DNA from: Defluviitaleaceae bacterium
GTDB taxonomy: Bacteria; Bacillota; Clostridia; Lachnospirales; WQUN01
Length of the DNA stretch: 13,064 nucleotides
Direction: 5' to 3'
Assembly (NCBI GenBank): GCA_009782245.1
Contig: WRKK01000324.1
Span: forward strand, 1 to 13,064
Shown piece after piece: positions 8,301 through 13,064 of the stretch. Within the stretch, counting starts at the first letter, position 1, and each line of letters starts with the position of its first letter. The position numbers were made by a program, and so were the translations under genes. The notes beneath the pieces are model-generated. The model was not told where the DNA came from, did no database searches, and worked only from the letters and a program-made list of their open reading frames with translations.

Positions 8301-8926
8301 AGACCAAAATTTTCATTAAATACCTTCTCCTCCGTTTCTTTGGCGAGGAAAGCTTTATATCTATCCCATTCTTCTTCCATTTTTTTCGTCTCAGAGAAGG
8401 GAGAATCGTCAAGGAGTTTTTCGTATTTTTCTGTATTACTTACCCACTCATCATGCAGGGCATATACAAAGAATGTTGGAAGTCTGTGGACAATAGCTTT
8501 GATTTTAGCACCATCTATGCCAGTTATTTCAAGCCATTCGCTTAAAACCGCTTGAATGTCTTTTATAAATTGGCATTCTTTTGGACGCTGAAAAAAATCA
8601 GAATCAATTATAATCTCTTTGTCATAGTTAAATTTTTTTATACGTTCAATGACGTTGCTATCGTCTAGTGAAGGAATGCTATTTTTATTTTCGCTAACCA
8701 AGTCTGTTATGGCGGAGGCAATTGCACGGTCAATAAGTTGCCAAGCCAGCCTTTCCTCAGTCTCGTCTAGCCCTAAAGTTGCACCAACATCCATAAGACT
8801 TAGCAGAAATTCATCTAAATTTCCGCCGTACCCATGGAAAATTGTTTTCCCCACCGCTGATAAAAATTCAGAAAAATCTTTTATCTTAATCGGCTGAAAC
8901 AATATGTTATTTTTAATTCTTTTCAT
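5321..8926 (-). CDS. NACHT-family STAND NTPase with pentapeptide and TPR repeats (candidate immune sensor)
   Basis: This 1201-residue protein has no signal peptide or clear membrane segment. Residues 1-250 are a mainly helical region I do not recognise and may be the effector or adaptor part. The NTPase core shows Walker A GGPGSGKSS (280-288), Walker B LLIIFDGLDE (342-351), a sensor-1-like ITGRD (388-392), a PLLNYLLALSF winged-helix segment (469-479) and FTHKSFGEYLVARKL (596-610), which closes NACHT modules. Residues 760-863 are pentapeptide repeats (ADLSH, ANLFK, ANLSY and similar). From about 884 there are six consecutive TPRs in 34-residue phase, then a degenerate stretch and about two more. 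NACHT proteins use ATP-driven oligomerisation after ligand sensing by C-terminal repeats, and several bacterial ones (Avs, bNACHT) defend against phage. A defence role here is inference. Start: ATG at 8924-8926 with GGAGG 6 nt upstream. It is a lone gene with its own promoter and looks more A+T-rich than polC or asnS, as expected of an acquired gene. A signalling or regulatory STAND protein is the alternative. Confidence 0.85.
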   Translation of the reverse strand: MKRIKNNILFQPIKIKDFSEFLSAVGKTIFHGYGGNLDEFLLSLMDVGATLGLDETEERLAWQLIDRAIASAITDLVSENKNSIPSLDDSNVIERIKKFNYDKEIIIDSDFFQRPKECQFIKDIQAVLSEWLEITGIDGAKIKAIVHRLPTFFVYALHDEWVSNTEKYEKLLDDSPFSETKKMEEEWDRYKAFLAKETEEKVFNENFGLSQIFVPLCGYYNIERIEKKQKYITKEEGNLPLKSEDIDIRKTYKTVVDIETSIREWLKNDDKDDFVRVIRGGPGSGKSSVVKMLASAISDTMNVLFVPLYRLDLRRDVKDVIGEFFVSSRSFSSSPLDDPENLLIIFDGLDEIMQQGKASIDSARDFINQILNLLGIYNHNKLHVRTIITGRDLPVQAVENNFRKERQIIHILPYYVDDFFERYDDPNKLLYIDKRNEWWVKYGNLKNAGYKGLPDELNTPALEEITTQPLLNYLLALSFERKKVKFSANTALNEIYNDLIDAVYERGWQSPHMTIKGVSKSDYDRVLEEIAVSAWQGKGRTATLSDIEKRCRLNNLEHVLNDFQDKAKGGVTNLLTAFYFRDSGVQEHDGNRTFEFTHKSFGEYLVARKLIRQLEKTKTALERQKEEQTGWTLEVALENWISVCSKEPIDMYIYQFLCGEIQRKNVSDVSKWQVMICELIAYVLKNGMPYDKMTNLTFFEKTQFTRNSEEALLATLSACSRYTNEISKIKWPSPTSADEWFSKLGGQRTGDRVFAYSCLNHLDLTGMILKARDFYRADLSHSVLAGCDFSYSVLARANLFKANLSRTYFVHTNLYRANLSYSVLVRCNFAYSVLVEANLFKANLSKTSFDYANLTGVDLSDVCFDEELPHIFTETVLGGVKSNVAYIIAARGDYYFNNRDYWQAIEDYSEAINIMPENPEYYINRGSAYYMLKKYHMCIKDETRAIELMPDNAEYFNSRSNTFSWINDFQSALNDITKAIELNPKESSFYVNRGVIYDGLGEYDKALEDTNKAIELNAHITNYYRNRARTYNRLRKYKDALADVSKAVEINPSNAAIRADYAYSLFKNGKIEEALMELEKARELDQHLQVYYHHKSRILLETAKDNQPEADVHLLGLINLAIEYSETNWELSQSHLLRGEFFLHKGELDEALADIKKSIELFERHGDAWFCMSKYYEQKGDLDEKQRCFDMAVSYGYVPDK
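6368..6607 (-). repeat. 120-bp tandem duplication inside the pentapeptide-repeat block
   Basis: Positions 6488-6607 and 6368-6487 align without gaps at an offset of exactly 120 bases. I count about 92 of 120 bases identical. They encode residues 774-813 and 814-853 of the NACHT protein. Both copies contain a YRA(D/N)LS start, two SYSVL/HSVL/AYSVL segments and an identical ANLFKANLS core. The duplication keeps the five-residue phase of the pentapeptide fold, adding two full 20-residue coils of the predicted beta-helix per copy. Confidence 0.85.
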
Positions 8927-9049
8927 GCTGCACCTCCAAGCATACGAAAGTATTATTTCTAGGCTACAGTCTGGCTTTTCCGTCTATTTACAGGTTGCAG
9001 GATTACAAAGCAGCAATTAGCCTACAAAACGAAAATTAAACCCACCCAT
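8927..9049 (-). other. Predicted 5' leader of the NACHT mRNA
   Basis: The predicted transcript start (about 9049) is about 120 nt before the start codon, longer than the leaders of the other genes here. In it TAGGCTA (9018-9024 read on the minus strand) can pair with TAGCCTA (8966-8960), enclosing about 50 nt that include a weaker UUGC/GCAA pairing. The ribosome binding site GGAGG (8933-8937) lies outside this enclosed part. I match no known riboswitch class. Confidence 0.35.
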
Positions 9050-9055
9050 ATAGAT

Positions 9056-9084
9056 ATTATACAACAAATTTATTTTTGTTGCAA
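9056..9084 (-). promoter_or_regulatory. Promoter of the NACHT gene
   Basis: On the minus strand TTGCAA (9079-9084), a 17-bp spacer and a perfect TATAAT (9056-9061) form a housekeeping-type promoter. The gene is therefore probably transcribed on its own and at a basal level, as expected for a guard-type sensor. Confidence 0.7.
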
Positions 9085-9114
9085 GCATGAATAATTTGTA
9101 CTCTACTGGACACT

Positions 9115-9147
9115 AAAAAAGCACATTGTGGTGCAATGTGCTTTTTT
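9115..9147. terminator. Bidirectional rho-independent terminator after asnS
   Basis: AAAAAAGCACATTG (9115-9128) and CAATGTGCTTTTTT (9134-9147) are exact reverse complements around a 5-base loop. A stem with a GC-containing core is followed by six T on either strand. It begins 6 bases past the asnS stop and isolates asnS from the NACHT promoter downstream. Confidence 0.9.
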
Positions 9148-9153
9148 GTGGGG

Positions 9154-10590
9154 TTAGTAGCTCATCTGCCCAAACGCCCGCGGATACGCAATAACATCAC
9201 GAATATTCTTCATCCCCGTCAAATACATCAAAAATCGCTCAAATCCCACGCCGAACCCAGCGTGTTTTACGCCGCCAAATCGCCGCAAATCTAAATACCA
9301 GTCGTATTCTTCGGCGTTTAGCTTGAAATGTACGATGCTTTCTTCTAGCTTGTCAAGCCGCTCTTCGCGCTGACTGCCGCCGACCAACTCGCCAACGCCT
9401 GGCACTAGCAAATCCGCCGCCGCAACCGTTTTGCCGTCCTCGTTTTGCCGCATATAAAACGCCTTTATGTCGCGCGGATAGTCCGTTAAGTAAACGGGTG
9501 CGTTGTAAACTTCCTCGCAAATGTAGCGTTCATGCTCGGTTTGCAGGTCGTCGCCCCATTTTGGCGGATATTCAAATTTTTTGCCGTCCTTTTCGGCTTG
9601 CTGCAACAATTCTATCGCCTTTGTATAGGAACATCGTGTAAAATCGGCACTTGCAACCGATTTCAACCGCTCTATCAAGCCTTTTTCTATCCAATTTTCA
9701 AAAAACTCCATTTCCTCGGGAGCGTTCGCCAACACGTAATTTATCACGTATTTTACCAACTCCTCGGCGGTTTCCATGTAATTGTCGAGGTCTGCGAATG
9801 CCATTTCTGGCTCTATCATCCAAAATTCTGCGGCGTGCGTTGTGGTTGCGGAATGCTCCGCGCGGAAGATTGGCCCGAAAGTGTAAACGTCCCGAAAGCC
9901 CATGATAAAAGGCTCGACCGCAAGCTGCCCAGTTACAGCCAAGTTAGCTTTTGTGCCGAAAAAATCCTTGCTGTAATCTGGTTCGCCGTTTTCGTTTTTT
10001 TCAACTTTTTCGTCAGGTTTCAGCGTTGTAACTCGGAACAGTTCCCCTGCGCCCTCGCCGTCATTGCCCGTTAAAATTGGTGTATGCACGTAAACAAAGT
10101 TGCGTTTTTGGAAAAATTCATGCACGGCGTGGGAGGCGAGCGACCGCACACGAAAAACCGCCGCAAAAGTGTTGGTTCGTGGGCGAAGATGGGCAATCGT
10201 CCGCAAAAACTCGTAGCTGTGGCGTTTTTTTTGCAGAGGATAATTTGTCGGGCAAGCACCCTCCAAAAATATTGCGGTTGCCTTTATTTCAAAAGGTTGC
10301 TTGGCGGTGGGCGTTTCCACAAGCCGCCCAGTTACAGTAACGCAAGCGCCCACGCCGAGTTTGGCGGTTTCGTCAAAGTTTAAGCTGTTTTCGGAATTTT
10401 CGGAACTTTCGGAACTTTCCAAAGTTCCCTCAAAAACAATTTGCACCGAGCGAAAAAAAGTTCCGTCATTTAATTCGATAAAGCCGATTCCCTTGCTGGC
10501 ACGGGCGGTGCGAATCCAGCCGCCGATTTTTACGGATTTTTCGGCATATTGGGCGGTGTTTTGGTATAAATCTTTTATTTTGTTGTACAT
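9154..10590 (-). CDS. asnS: Asparaginyl-tRNA synthetase (AsnRS)
   Basis: This class IIb synthetase charges tRNA-Asn with asparagine in the cytosol. Its 478 residues are close to the usual length. It has an N-terminal OB-fold that reads the anticodon (about 18-112) and a catalytic domain with NDGEGAGELF (177-185), TGQLAVEPF (220-228), motif 2 FRAE...AAEFWMIEPE (242-262), VPGVGELVGGSQREER (396-411) and motif 3 FGVGFERFLMYLTGMKNIRDVI (446-467). GGSQREER with EFWMIEPE indicates AsnRS rather than AspRS. A low-complexity Ser/Glu/Asn insertion (about 58-70) sits in a loop of the OB-fold. Motif 2 reads AEHSATTTHAAEF, whereas many AsnRS have ENSNT at this loop; I regard this as variation. Start: ATG at 10588-10590 with AAAGGAG 6 nt upstream. 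Its presence suggests Asn-tRNA is made directly, though an amidotransferase route may also exist elsewhere. Confidence 0.95.
   Translation of the reverse strand: MYNKIKDLYQNTAQYAEKSVKIGGWIRTARASKGIGFIELNDGTFFRSVQIVFEGTLESSESSENSENSLNFDETAKLGVGACVTVTGRLVETPTAKQPFEIKATAIFLEGACPTNYPLQKKRHSYEFLRTIAHLRPRTNTFAAVFRVRSLASHAVHEFFQKRNFVYVHTPILTGNDGEGAGELFRVTTLKPDEKVEKNENGEPDYSKDFFGTKANLAVTGQLAVEPFIMGFRDVYTFGPIFRAEHSATTTHAAEFWMIEPEMAFADLDNYMETAEELVKYVINYVLANAPEEMEFFENWIEKGLIERLKSVASADFTRCSYTKAIELLQQAEKDGKKFEYPPKWGDDLQTEHERYICEEVYNAPVYLTDYPRDIKAFYMRQNEDGKTVAAADLLVPGVGELVGGSQREERLDKLEESIVHFKLNAEEYDWYLDLRRFGGVKHAGFGVGFERFLMYLTGMKNIRDVIAYPRAFGQMSY
10388..10423. repeat. 9-bp tandem repeat within asnS
   Basis: There are four units: TTTTCGGAA (10388), TTTTCGGAA (10397), CTTTCGGAA (10406) and a diverged CTTTCCAAA (10415). 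The period is a multiple of three, so the frame is kept, and it encodes the SES/SEN-type tract of AsnRS. The last part also forms an inverted repeat, GGAACTTT-CC-AAAGTTCC (10411-10428). Confidence 0.75.
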
Positions 10591-10663
10591 ATTTTTCTCC
10601 TTTGATTTTTATTTTGGGGTATTTTGCAAATTTTGGCTTGAACGCCACAATTTCCACAATTTA

Positions 10664-10692
10664 ATTATACCATTTTTTGGGATAATTTGCAA
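10664..10692 (-). promoter_or_regulatory. asnS promoter
   Basis: On the minus strand TTGCAA (10687-10692), a 17-bp spacer ending in TGG, and TATAAT (10664-10669) give a -35 plus an extended -10. The transcript would start near 10657, about 67 nt before the asnS ATG. That leader shows no T-box-like length or structure. Confidence 0.75.
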
Positions 10693-10731
10693 CACAAATT
10701 TGACCCCCGCAATAAAGCCAAATAAAGCCGA

Positions 10732-10758
10732 AAAATAAAATACAAAAAATTTTATTTT
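10732..10758. repeat. A/T-only inverted repeat between asnS and tRNA-Thr
   Basis: AAAATAAAAT (10732-10741) and ATTTTATTTT (10749-10758) are exact reverse complements with a 7-base spacer. It lies between the divergent asnS and tRNA promoters. It could act as an A/T-rich upstream element for the tRNA promoter or be simple base-composition bias. Confidence 0.35.
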
Positions 10759-10782
10759 GCTATAGCATTTTTTATTTTTTTG

Positions 10783-10791
10783 TGATACAAT
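10783..10791 (+). promoter_or_regulatory. tRNA-Thr promoter (extended -10)
   Basis: TGATACAAT is an extended -10 element (TGn-TACAAT), preceded by a long A/T-rich tract. I see no good -35 at the right distance. Transcription would begin near 10798, about 9 nt before the tRNA. The 11 bases TGTGATACAAT differ at one position from TGTGATATAAT in front of polC. Confidence 0.55.
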
Positions 10792-10806
10792 ATTCTTATC
10801 AGAAAT

Positions 10807-10878
10807 GCTACTGTGGCTCAGGGGTAGAGCAGCTCACTCGTAATGTGCAGGTCGTGAGTTCGAATCTCACCAGTAGCT
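10807..10878 (+). tRNA. tRNA-Thr, anticodon CGT
   Basis: The cloverleaf is complete. The acceptor stem GCTACTG (10807-10813) pairs with CAGTAGC (10871-10877). The D-stem is GCTC/GAGC. The anticodon arm is GCTCA-CTCGTAA-TGTGC with anticodon CGT at 10839-10841, which reads ACG (Thr). The T-arm is GTGAG-TTCGAAT-CTCAC. The C2-G71 pair and anticodon GU at positions 35-36 fit threonine identity. The discriminator base is T, CCA is not encoded, and a T-run (10878-10883) follows at once and probably ends transcription. The anticodon stem has one T-T mismatch at its middle pair (10834 with 10846). Confidence 0.93.
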
Positions 10879-10921
10879 TTTTTGTTGGGGTTCGTTTTGT
10901 GAATTTTCGCTATTCTATCAT

Positions 10922-10953
10922 TCTACAAATCTACAAATCTACCAATCTACAAC
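10922..10953. repeat. 8-bp tandem repeat across the manC stop codon
   Basis: There are four units: TCTACAAA (10922), TCTACAAA (10930), TCTACCAA (10938) and TCTACAAC (10946). The manC stop codon (TAG, minus strand, 10947-10949) lies in the last unit, so the repeat array makes up the end of the gene and its 3' flank. Confidence 0.75.
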
Positions 10954-12257
10954 GGTTGCCGCAAATAGCCGTCTTCCTCTAACTCGCCGCTACCCAGCTG
11001 AATCTCAATCAGTTCCATGGCGGTGGCGGCAATCAGCGAATGTTTCGCCTTTTGCGGCACTTGCACAACGCTACCAGCCGCAACCACAGAGTCTGTGCCG
11101 TTCAGCGTTAAAATCCCCTTGCCCGTTAGCACAACCCAAACTTCGTTGCGGTTTAAGTGAAATTGCGATTTTAACTCTTTGCCAGCGTCAATCCGAATCC
11201 GCCGTATTAAAGAAGATGCCGTTTTTTCGGGCTTATAGTCCAATATCCGATAATCGCCCCAACTTTCTTGCTGATACATCGGCCGCATGGATATTTGGTC
11301 GGCAAGCGGTTTCAAAAAAGAGGTTTCGTATTTGTTGCTAACCAAAATGCCGTCATAGCTTGCAATTACCACAGAATCCGCTATTCCCTGCACAATTACG
11401 GGAATATTCAAAGTGTTGATAACGTGCGTGTTTTCGCAGGTTTCCGAGATTAGTACGTTGCCTATCGTTTGCTGGCTGATTTCGTCTGTTAGCGTGTTCC
11501 ACGTGCCTAAATCTTTCCAAACGCCGTCATAGGTAACAACGCCGACACTCGGCGCTTTTTCCACAACTTCGTAATCAAAGCTAATTTTGGGCAGTTTTTC
11601 ATAATTTTTGTACAGCGTTTCATAGCCGTCAAAATCGGCGTATTTTCTTGCACAGTCCAAAATATAGCCGATTTTTAGGGCGAAAACGCCGCAATTCCAC
11701 AAAGCACCCTCGGTTATCAGCTTTTCGGCGGCTTTTTCGGTTGGTTTTTCCACAAAACCTAATACTTTTGTAGTTTCATAGCGTATGTAGCCATATTTTG
11801 ATGACGGATATGTCGGCACAGTTCCCATTAAGCCGATATTGTAGCCCGTTTGCGAGACCAGAGCATCTGTATCTGCCAGCAGCTGAAAATACTTCTCCTG
11901 GGCGAAAACATCAATGGGGCAAACCACAAAAGTCGCTTGTTCGTCCAGTTTTTGCTCGTAGTGTAAGTATGCCGCCGCCAAGCAAATTGCGGGAAAAGTG
12001 TCCCTGCGAGCGGGTTCTAAAATGGTTTCAACGTTGCCCAGCTGTTTTTTCAAAATATCGTTTTGGGCAAAGTTGCACGAAACAAAAAGGTTGACATTTT
12101 TGTGTGCCTCGCCAATTTGCCGTGCAACCCGCTGAACCATCGACTCACTTTCGCCACGCTCGTTATGCAGCAATTTCAAAAATTGCTTAGAAAGCATATC
12201 ATTGGACAACGGCCAAAGCCGCTTACCCGAACCGCCTGATAATAGTACAATCGTCAT
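10947..12257 (-). CDS. manC: Mannose-1-phosphate guanylyltransferase with C-terminal cupin (ManC type)
   Basis: The enzyme makes GDP-mannose from GTP and mannose-1-phosphate, a precursor for surface polysaccharides. The protein is 436 residues; E. coli ManC is about 478. The N-terminal nucleotidyltransferase domain (about 1-280) has GGSGKRLWPLS (8-18), SKQFLKL (23-29), EPARRDT (81-87), FVEKPT (168-173) and WNCGVF (187-192). The C-terminal cupin has QFHLNRNEVW (365-374), the type II phosphomannose isomerase metal-site pattern, so the protein may be bifunctional. The far C-terminus departs from the usual EDDI-containing ending, so isomerase activity is uncertain. The usual PxDH after the nucleotide domain reads PIDVF. 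The start is the ATG at 12255-12257: an upstream in-frame TTG (12273-12275) would place the AAGGAG site inside the coding region. No promoter is clear upstream; co-transcription with the aminotransferase gene is possible, but the gap is 207 bp. Confidence 0.9.
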   Translation of the reverse strand: MTIVLLSGGSGKRLWPLSNDMLSKQFLKLLHNERGESESMVQRVARQIGEAHKNVNLFVSCNFAQNDILKKQLGNVETILEPARRDTFPAICLAAAYLHYEQKLDEQATFVVCPIDVFAQEKYFQLLADTDALVSQTGYNIGLMGTVPTYPSSKYGYIRYETTKVLGFVEKPTEKAAEKLITEGALWNCGVFALKIGYILDCARKYADFDGYETLYKNYEKLPKISFDYEVVEKAPSVGVVTYDGVWKDLGTWNTLTDEISQQTIGNVLISETCENTHVINTLNIPVIVQGIADSVVIASYDGILVSNKYETSFLKPLADQISMRPMYQQESWGDYRILDYKPEKTASSLIRRIRIDAGKELKSQFHLNRNEVWVVLTGKGILTLNGTDSVVAAGSVVQVPQKAKHSLIAATAMELIEIQLGSGELEEDGYLRQPL

Positions 12258-12264
12258 TTTTTCA

Positions 12265-12270
12265 CTCCTT
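12265..12270 (-). promoter_or_regulatory. manC ribosome binding site that fixes the start
   Basis: AAGGAG on the minus strand lies 7 nt upstream of the ATG at 12255-12257. It overlaps the extension that would be coded from the alternative TTG at 12275, so the shorter ATG start is preferred. Confidence 0.8.
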
Positions 12271-12283
12271 TTCAAATAATTTC

Positions 12284-12345
12284 AAAACCGTGGGGCTCTG
12301 CCCCACACCCCGCAAGGAGCGCGCCCCTTGACCCGCAAAATTTTT
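12284..12345 (+). repeat. GC-rich intergenic hairpin repeat, copy 3 (upstream of manC)
   Basis: It starts AAAACCGTGGGGCTC. A perfect hairpin has GTGGGGC (12290-12296) pairing with GCCCCAC (12300-12306) around TCT. The next 30 bases, 12307-12336, are identical to 5071-5100 and contain the CAAGG...CCTTG hairpin. Orientation is opposite to manC and the aminotransferase gene that flank it. Confidence 0.75.
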
Positions 12346-12368
12346 AATGGTAGGTCGTTGTAGGGGCG

Positions 12369-12450
12369 ACCGTCCTCGGTTGCCCGTTTTCCCATTTTGC
12401 CCGTCTTCCCATTTTGCCCATTTTCCCCATTTTCCCATTCCACCCATTCC
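12369..12450. repeat. CCCATTTT-type tandem repeat
   Basis: The stretch is made of irregular units such as CCCGTTTT, CCCATTTTG, CCCGTCTT, CCCATTTTCC and CCCATTCCA, with a period of about 7-9 bases. The opening part (CCCGTTTTCCCATTTTG) recurs at 29-45. On the minus strand it could be read as a short Gly/Lys/Trp-rich frame, which I judge to be an artefact of the repeat. It completes the 207-bp non-coding gap between the aminotransferase and manC. Confidence 0.65.
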
Positions 12451-12464
12451 AATATAGGCTAACT

Positions 12465-13064
12465 TCAAACTTCCTGCCAATACCCCGCCAAAAAATCCCG
12501 CAACCGCCGCATAACTTCCGCCAGTTCTTCAACATTTGGCAAATACACCATTCTAAAATGATCGGGTGTGTGCCAATGGTAGCCTCTGCCGTGCGTTAAA
12601 AGTACGTGTTTTTCCCGCAAAAAGTCTAGCACAAATTGGTTGTCGTCGGTAATGTTGAATTTGGCAATGTCCATTTTGGGGAACATATACAGCCCAGCCT
12701 TGGATTTTACTACGCTAACGCCGTCTATCTCGTTGAGTTTTGTGTAAGTGATTTCGCGCTGTTCGTAAAGGCGGCCGCCTGGTAGCAGTTCTTTTTGGGA
12801 AAAGTTGGGTTGTTTTAACGCTTGCGGGATAATCGCCTGTGCGTTCACATTCGCACAAAGCCGCATAGAAACTAGCACATTCAGCGCGTCCAAATAATCT
12901 TTTGCACCGCTCAAATCGCCCGAGATTACCATCCACCCCGCTCTAAAACCGCAAAGTTGGTGCGATTTGGAAAGCCCGTTCATTGTAATAATCGGCAAAT
13001 GCGGGGCAAGCGAGGCTATTGCGATGTGCTTGGAATCGTCCATTAGCAAGCGATCGTATATCTC
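12465..13064 (-). CDS. alaA: AlaA-type aminotransferase, C-terminal half (cut by window edge)
   Basis: This is the last 199 codons of a fold-type I PLP aminotransferase; the frame stays open to the window edge (EIYDRLLMDD) and the gene continues outside. Family members are about 405 residues, so about half is present. The PLP-binding lysine is in NGLSKSHQLCGFRAGWM (lysine codon 12966-12968). SMRLCAN, PGGRLYEQR, LYMFPK and DHFRMVYLP, with its substrate-carboxylate arginine, all match E. coli AlaA (YfbQ), which transfers an amino group from glutamate to pyruvate to give alanine. The N-terminal half cannot be checked. It reads towards manC in the same direction. Related aspartate or aromatic aminotransferases are less likely given PGGRLYEQR. 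Confidence 0.85.
   Translation of the reverse strand, partial: EIYDRLLMDDSKHIAIASLAPHLPIITMNGLSKSHQLCGFRAGWMVISGDLSGAKDYLDALNVLVSMRLCANVNAQAIIPQALKQPNFSQKELLPGGRLYEQREITYTKLNEIDGVSVVKSKAGLYMFPKMDIAKFNITDDNQFVLDFLREKHVLLTHGRGYHWHTPDHFRMVYLPNVEELAEVMRRLRDFLAGYWQEV

Noticed and set aside
8955..9030. A possible c-di-GMP (GEMM-I) riboswitch, because the leader contains GACGGAAAAGCC, resembling GACGCAAAGCC
   Set aside because: The paired stem with a GNRA loop and the second stem that define the class are not present around it.
5239..9114. TACTGG shared by 5240-5245 and 9104-9109 as target-site duplications around the NACHT gene
   Set aside because: Six bases are expected by chance over this distance, and no inverted termini, integrase or tRNA junction supports a mobile element.
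9840..9880. Altered motif 2 loop in AsnRS as a sign of changed amino-acid specificity
   Set aside because: The core FRAE and AAEFWMIEPE are intact and the other AsnRS signatures are normal; loop variation alone is not enough.
10878..10890. A separate hairpin terminator between tRNA-Thr and manC
   Set aside because: There is only a T-run directly after the tRNA acceptor stem; no independent GC stem is visible.
12262..12535. Minus-strand open frames rich in Gly, Lys, Trp and Met upstream of manC
   Set aside because: They translate the CCCATTTT tandem repeat and the GC-rich repeat; there is no ribosome binding site and no protein-like composition.
1..13064. CRISPR arrays, transposase genes, integrases or prophage genes
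   Set aside because: No regularly spaced repeats with unique spacers and no coding frame resembling these proteins were found on either strand.

Overview
The window looks like chromosomal DNA from a bacterium of the Bacillota (Firmicutes) type. The main evidence is a PolC-type replicative DNA polymerase. Strong AGGAGG-like ribosome binding sites, TTGnnn-17-TATAAT promoters and diaminopimelate-based lysine synthesis fit this. I cannot place it more finely. Most genes are housekeeping. One long gene, for a NACHT-family STAND NTPase, looks like an accessory (possibly immune) gene set between them.

Layout from left to right: a GC-rich intergenic repeat (1-125); lysA on the minus strand (148-1428); a compact divergent promoter region in which the two -35 boxes overlap (1467-1517); polC on the plus strand (1519-4968); a gap of about 350 bases holding a second GC-rich repeat, a long A/T-rich inverted repeat and a perfect 11-bp hairpin bracketed by 10-base direct repeats; a lone 1201-residue NACHT / pentapeptide / TPR protein on the minus strand (5321-8926) with its own promoter and a leader of about 120 nt; a strong two-way terminator (9115-9147); asnS on the minus strand (9154-10590); a tRNA-Thr(CGT) on the plus strand (10807-10878); manC on the minus strand (10947-12257); a third GC-rich repeat and a CCCATTTT-type tandem repeat (12284-12440); and the C-terminal half of an AlaA-type aminotransferase cut by the window edge (12465-13064).

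The housekeeping genes do not form one pathway: LysA makes lysine, PolC copies the chromosome, AsnRS charges tRNA-Asn, ManC supplies GDP-mannose for surface polysaccharide, and AlaA makes alanine. Nearly every unit has a promoter of its own that can be read from the sequence.

Two things stand out. (1) PolC is 1149 residues and lacks the DEDD proofreading exonuclease that normally interrupts its PHP domain. The PHP domain is continuous, and the polymerase, zinc-binding and clamp-binding motifs are intact. (2) The NACHT protein combines an unrecognised helical N-terminus, a complete NTPase core, a pentapeptide-repeat block with a recent-looking 120-bp internal tandem duplication, and eight or nine TPRs. 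This is the plan of a one-gene STAND sensor, with the duplication inside the presumed sensor half.
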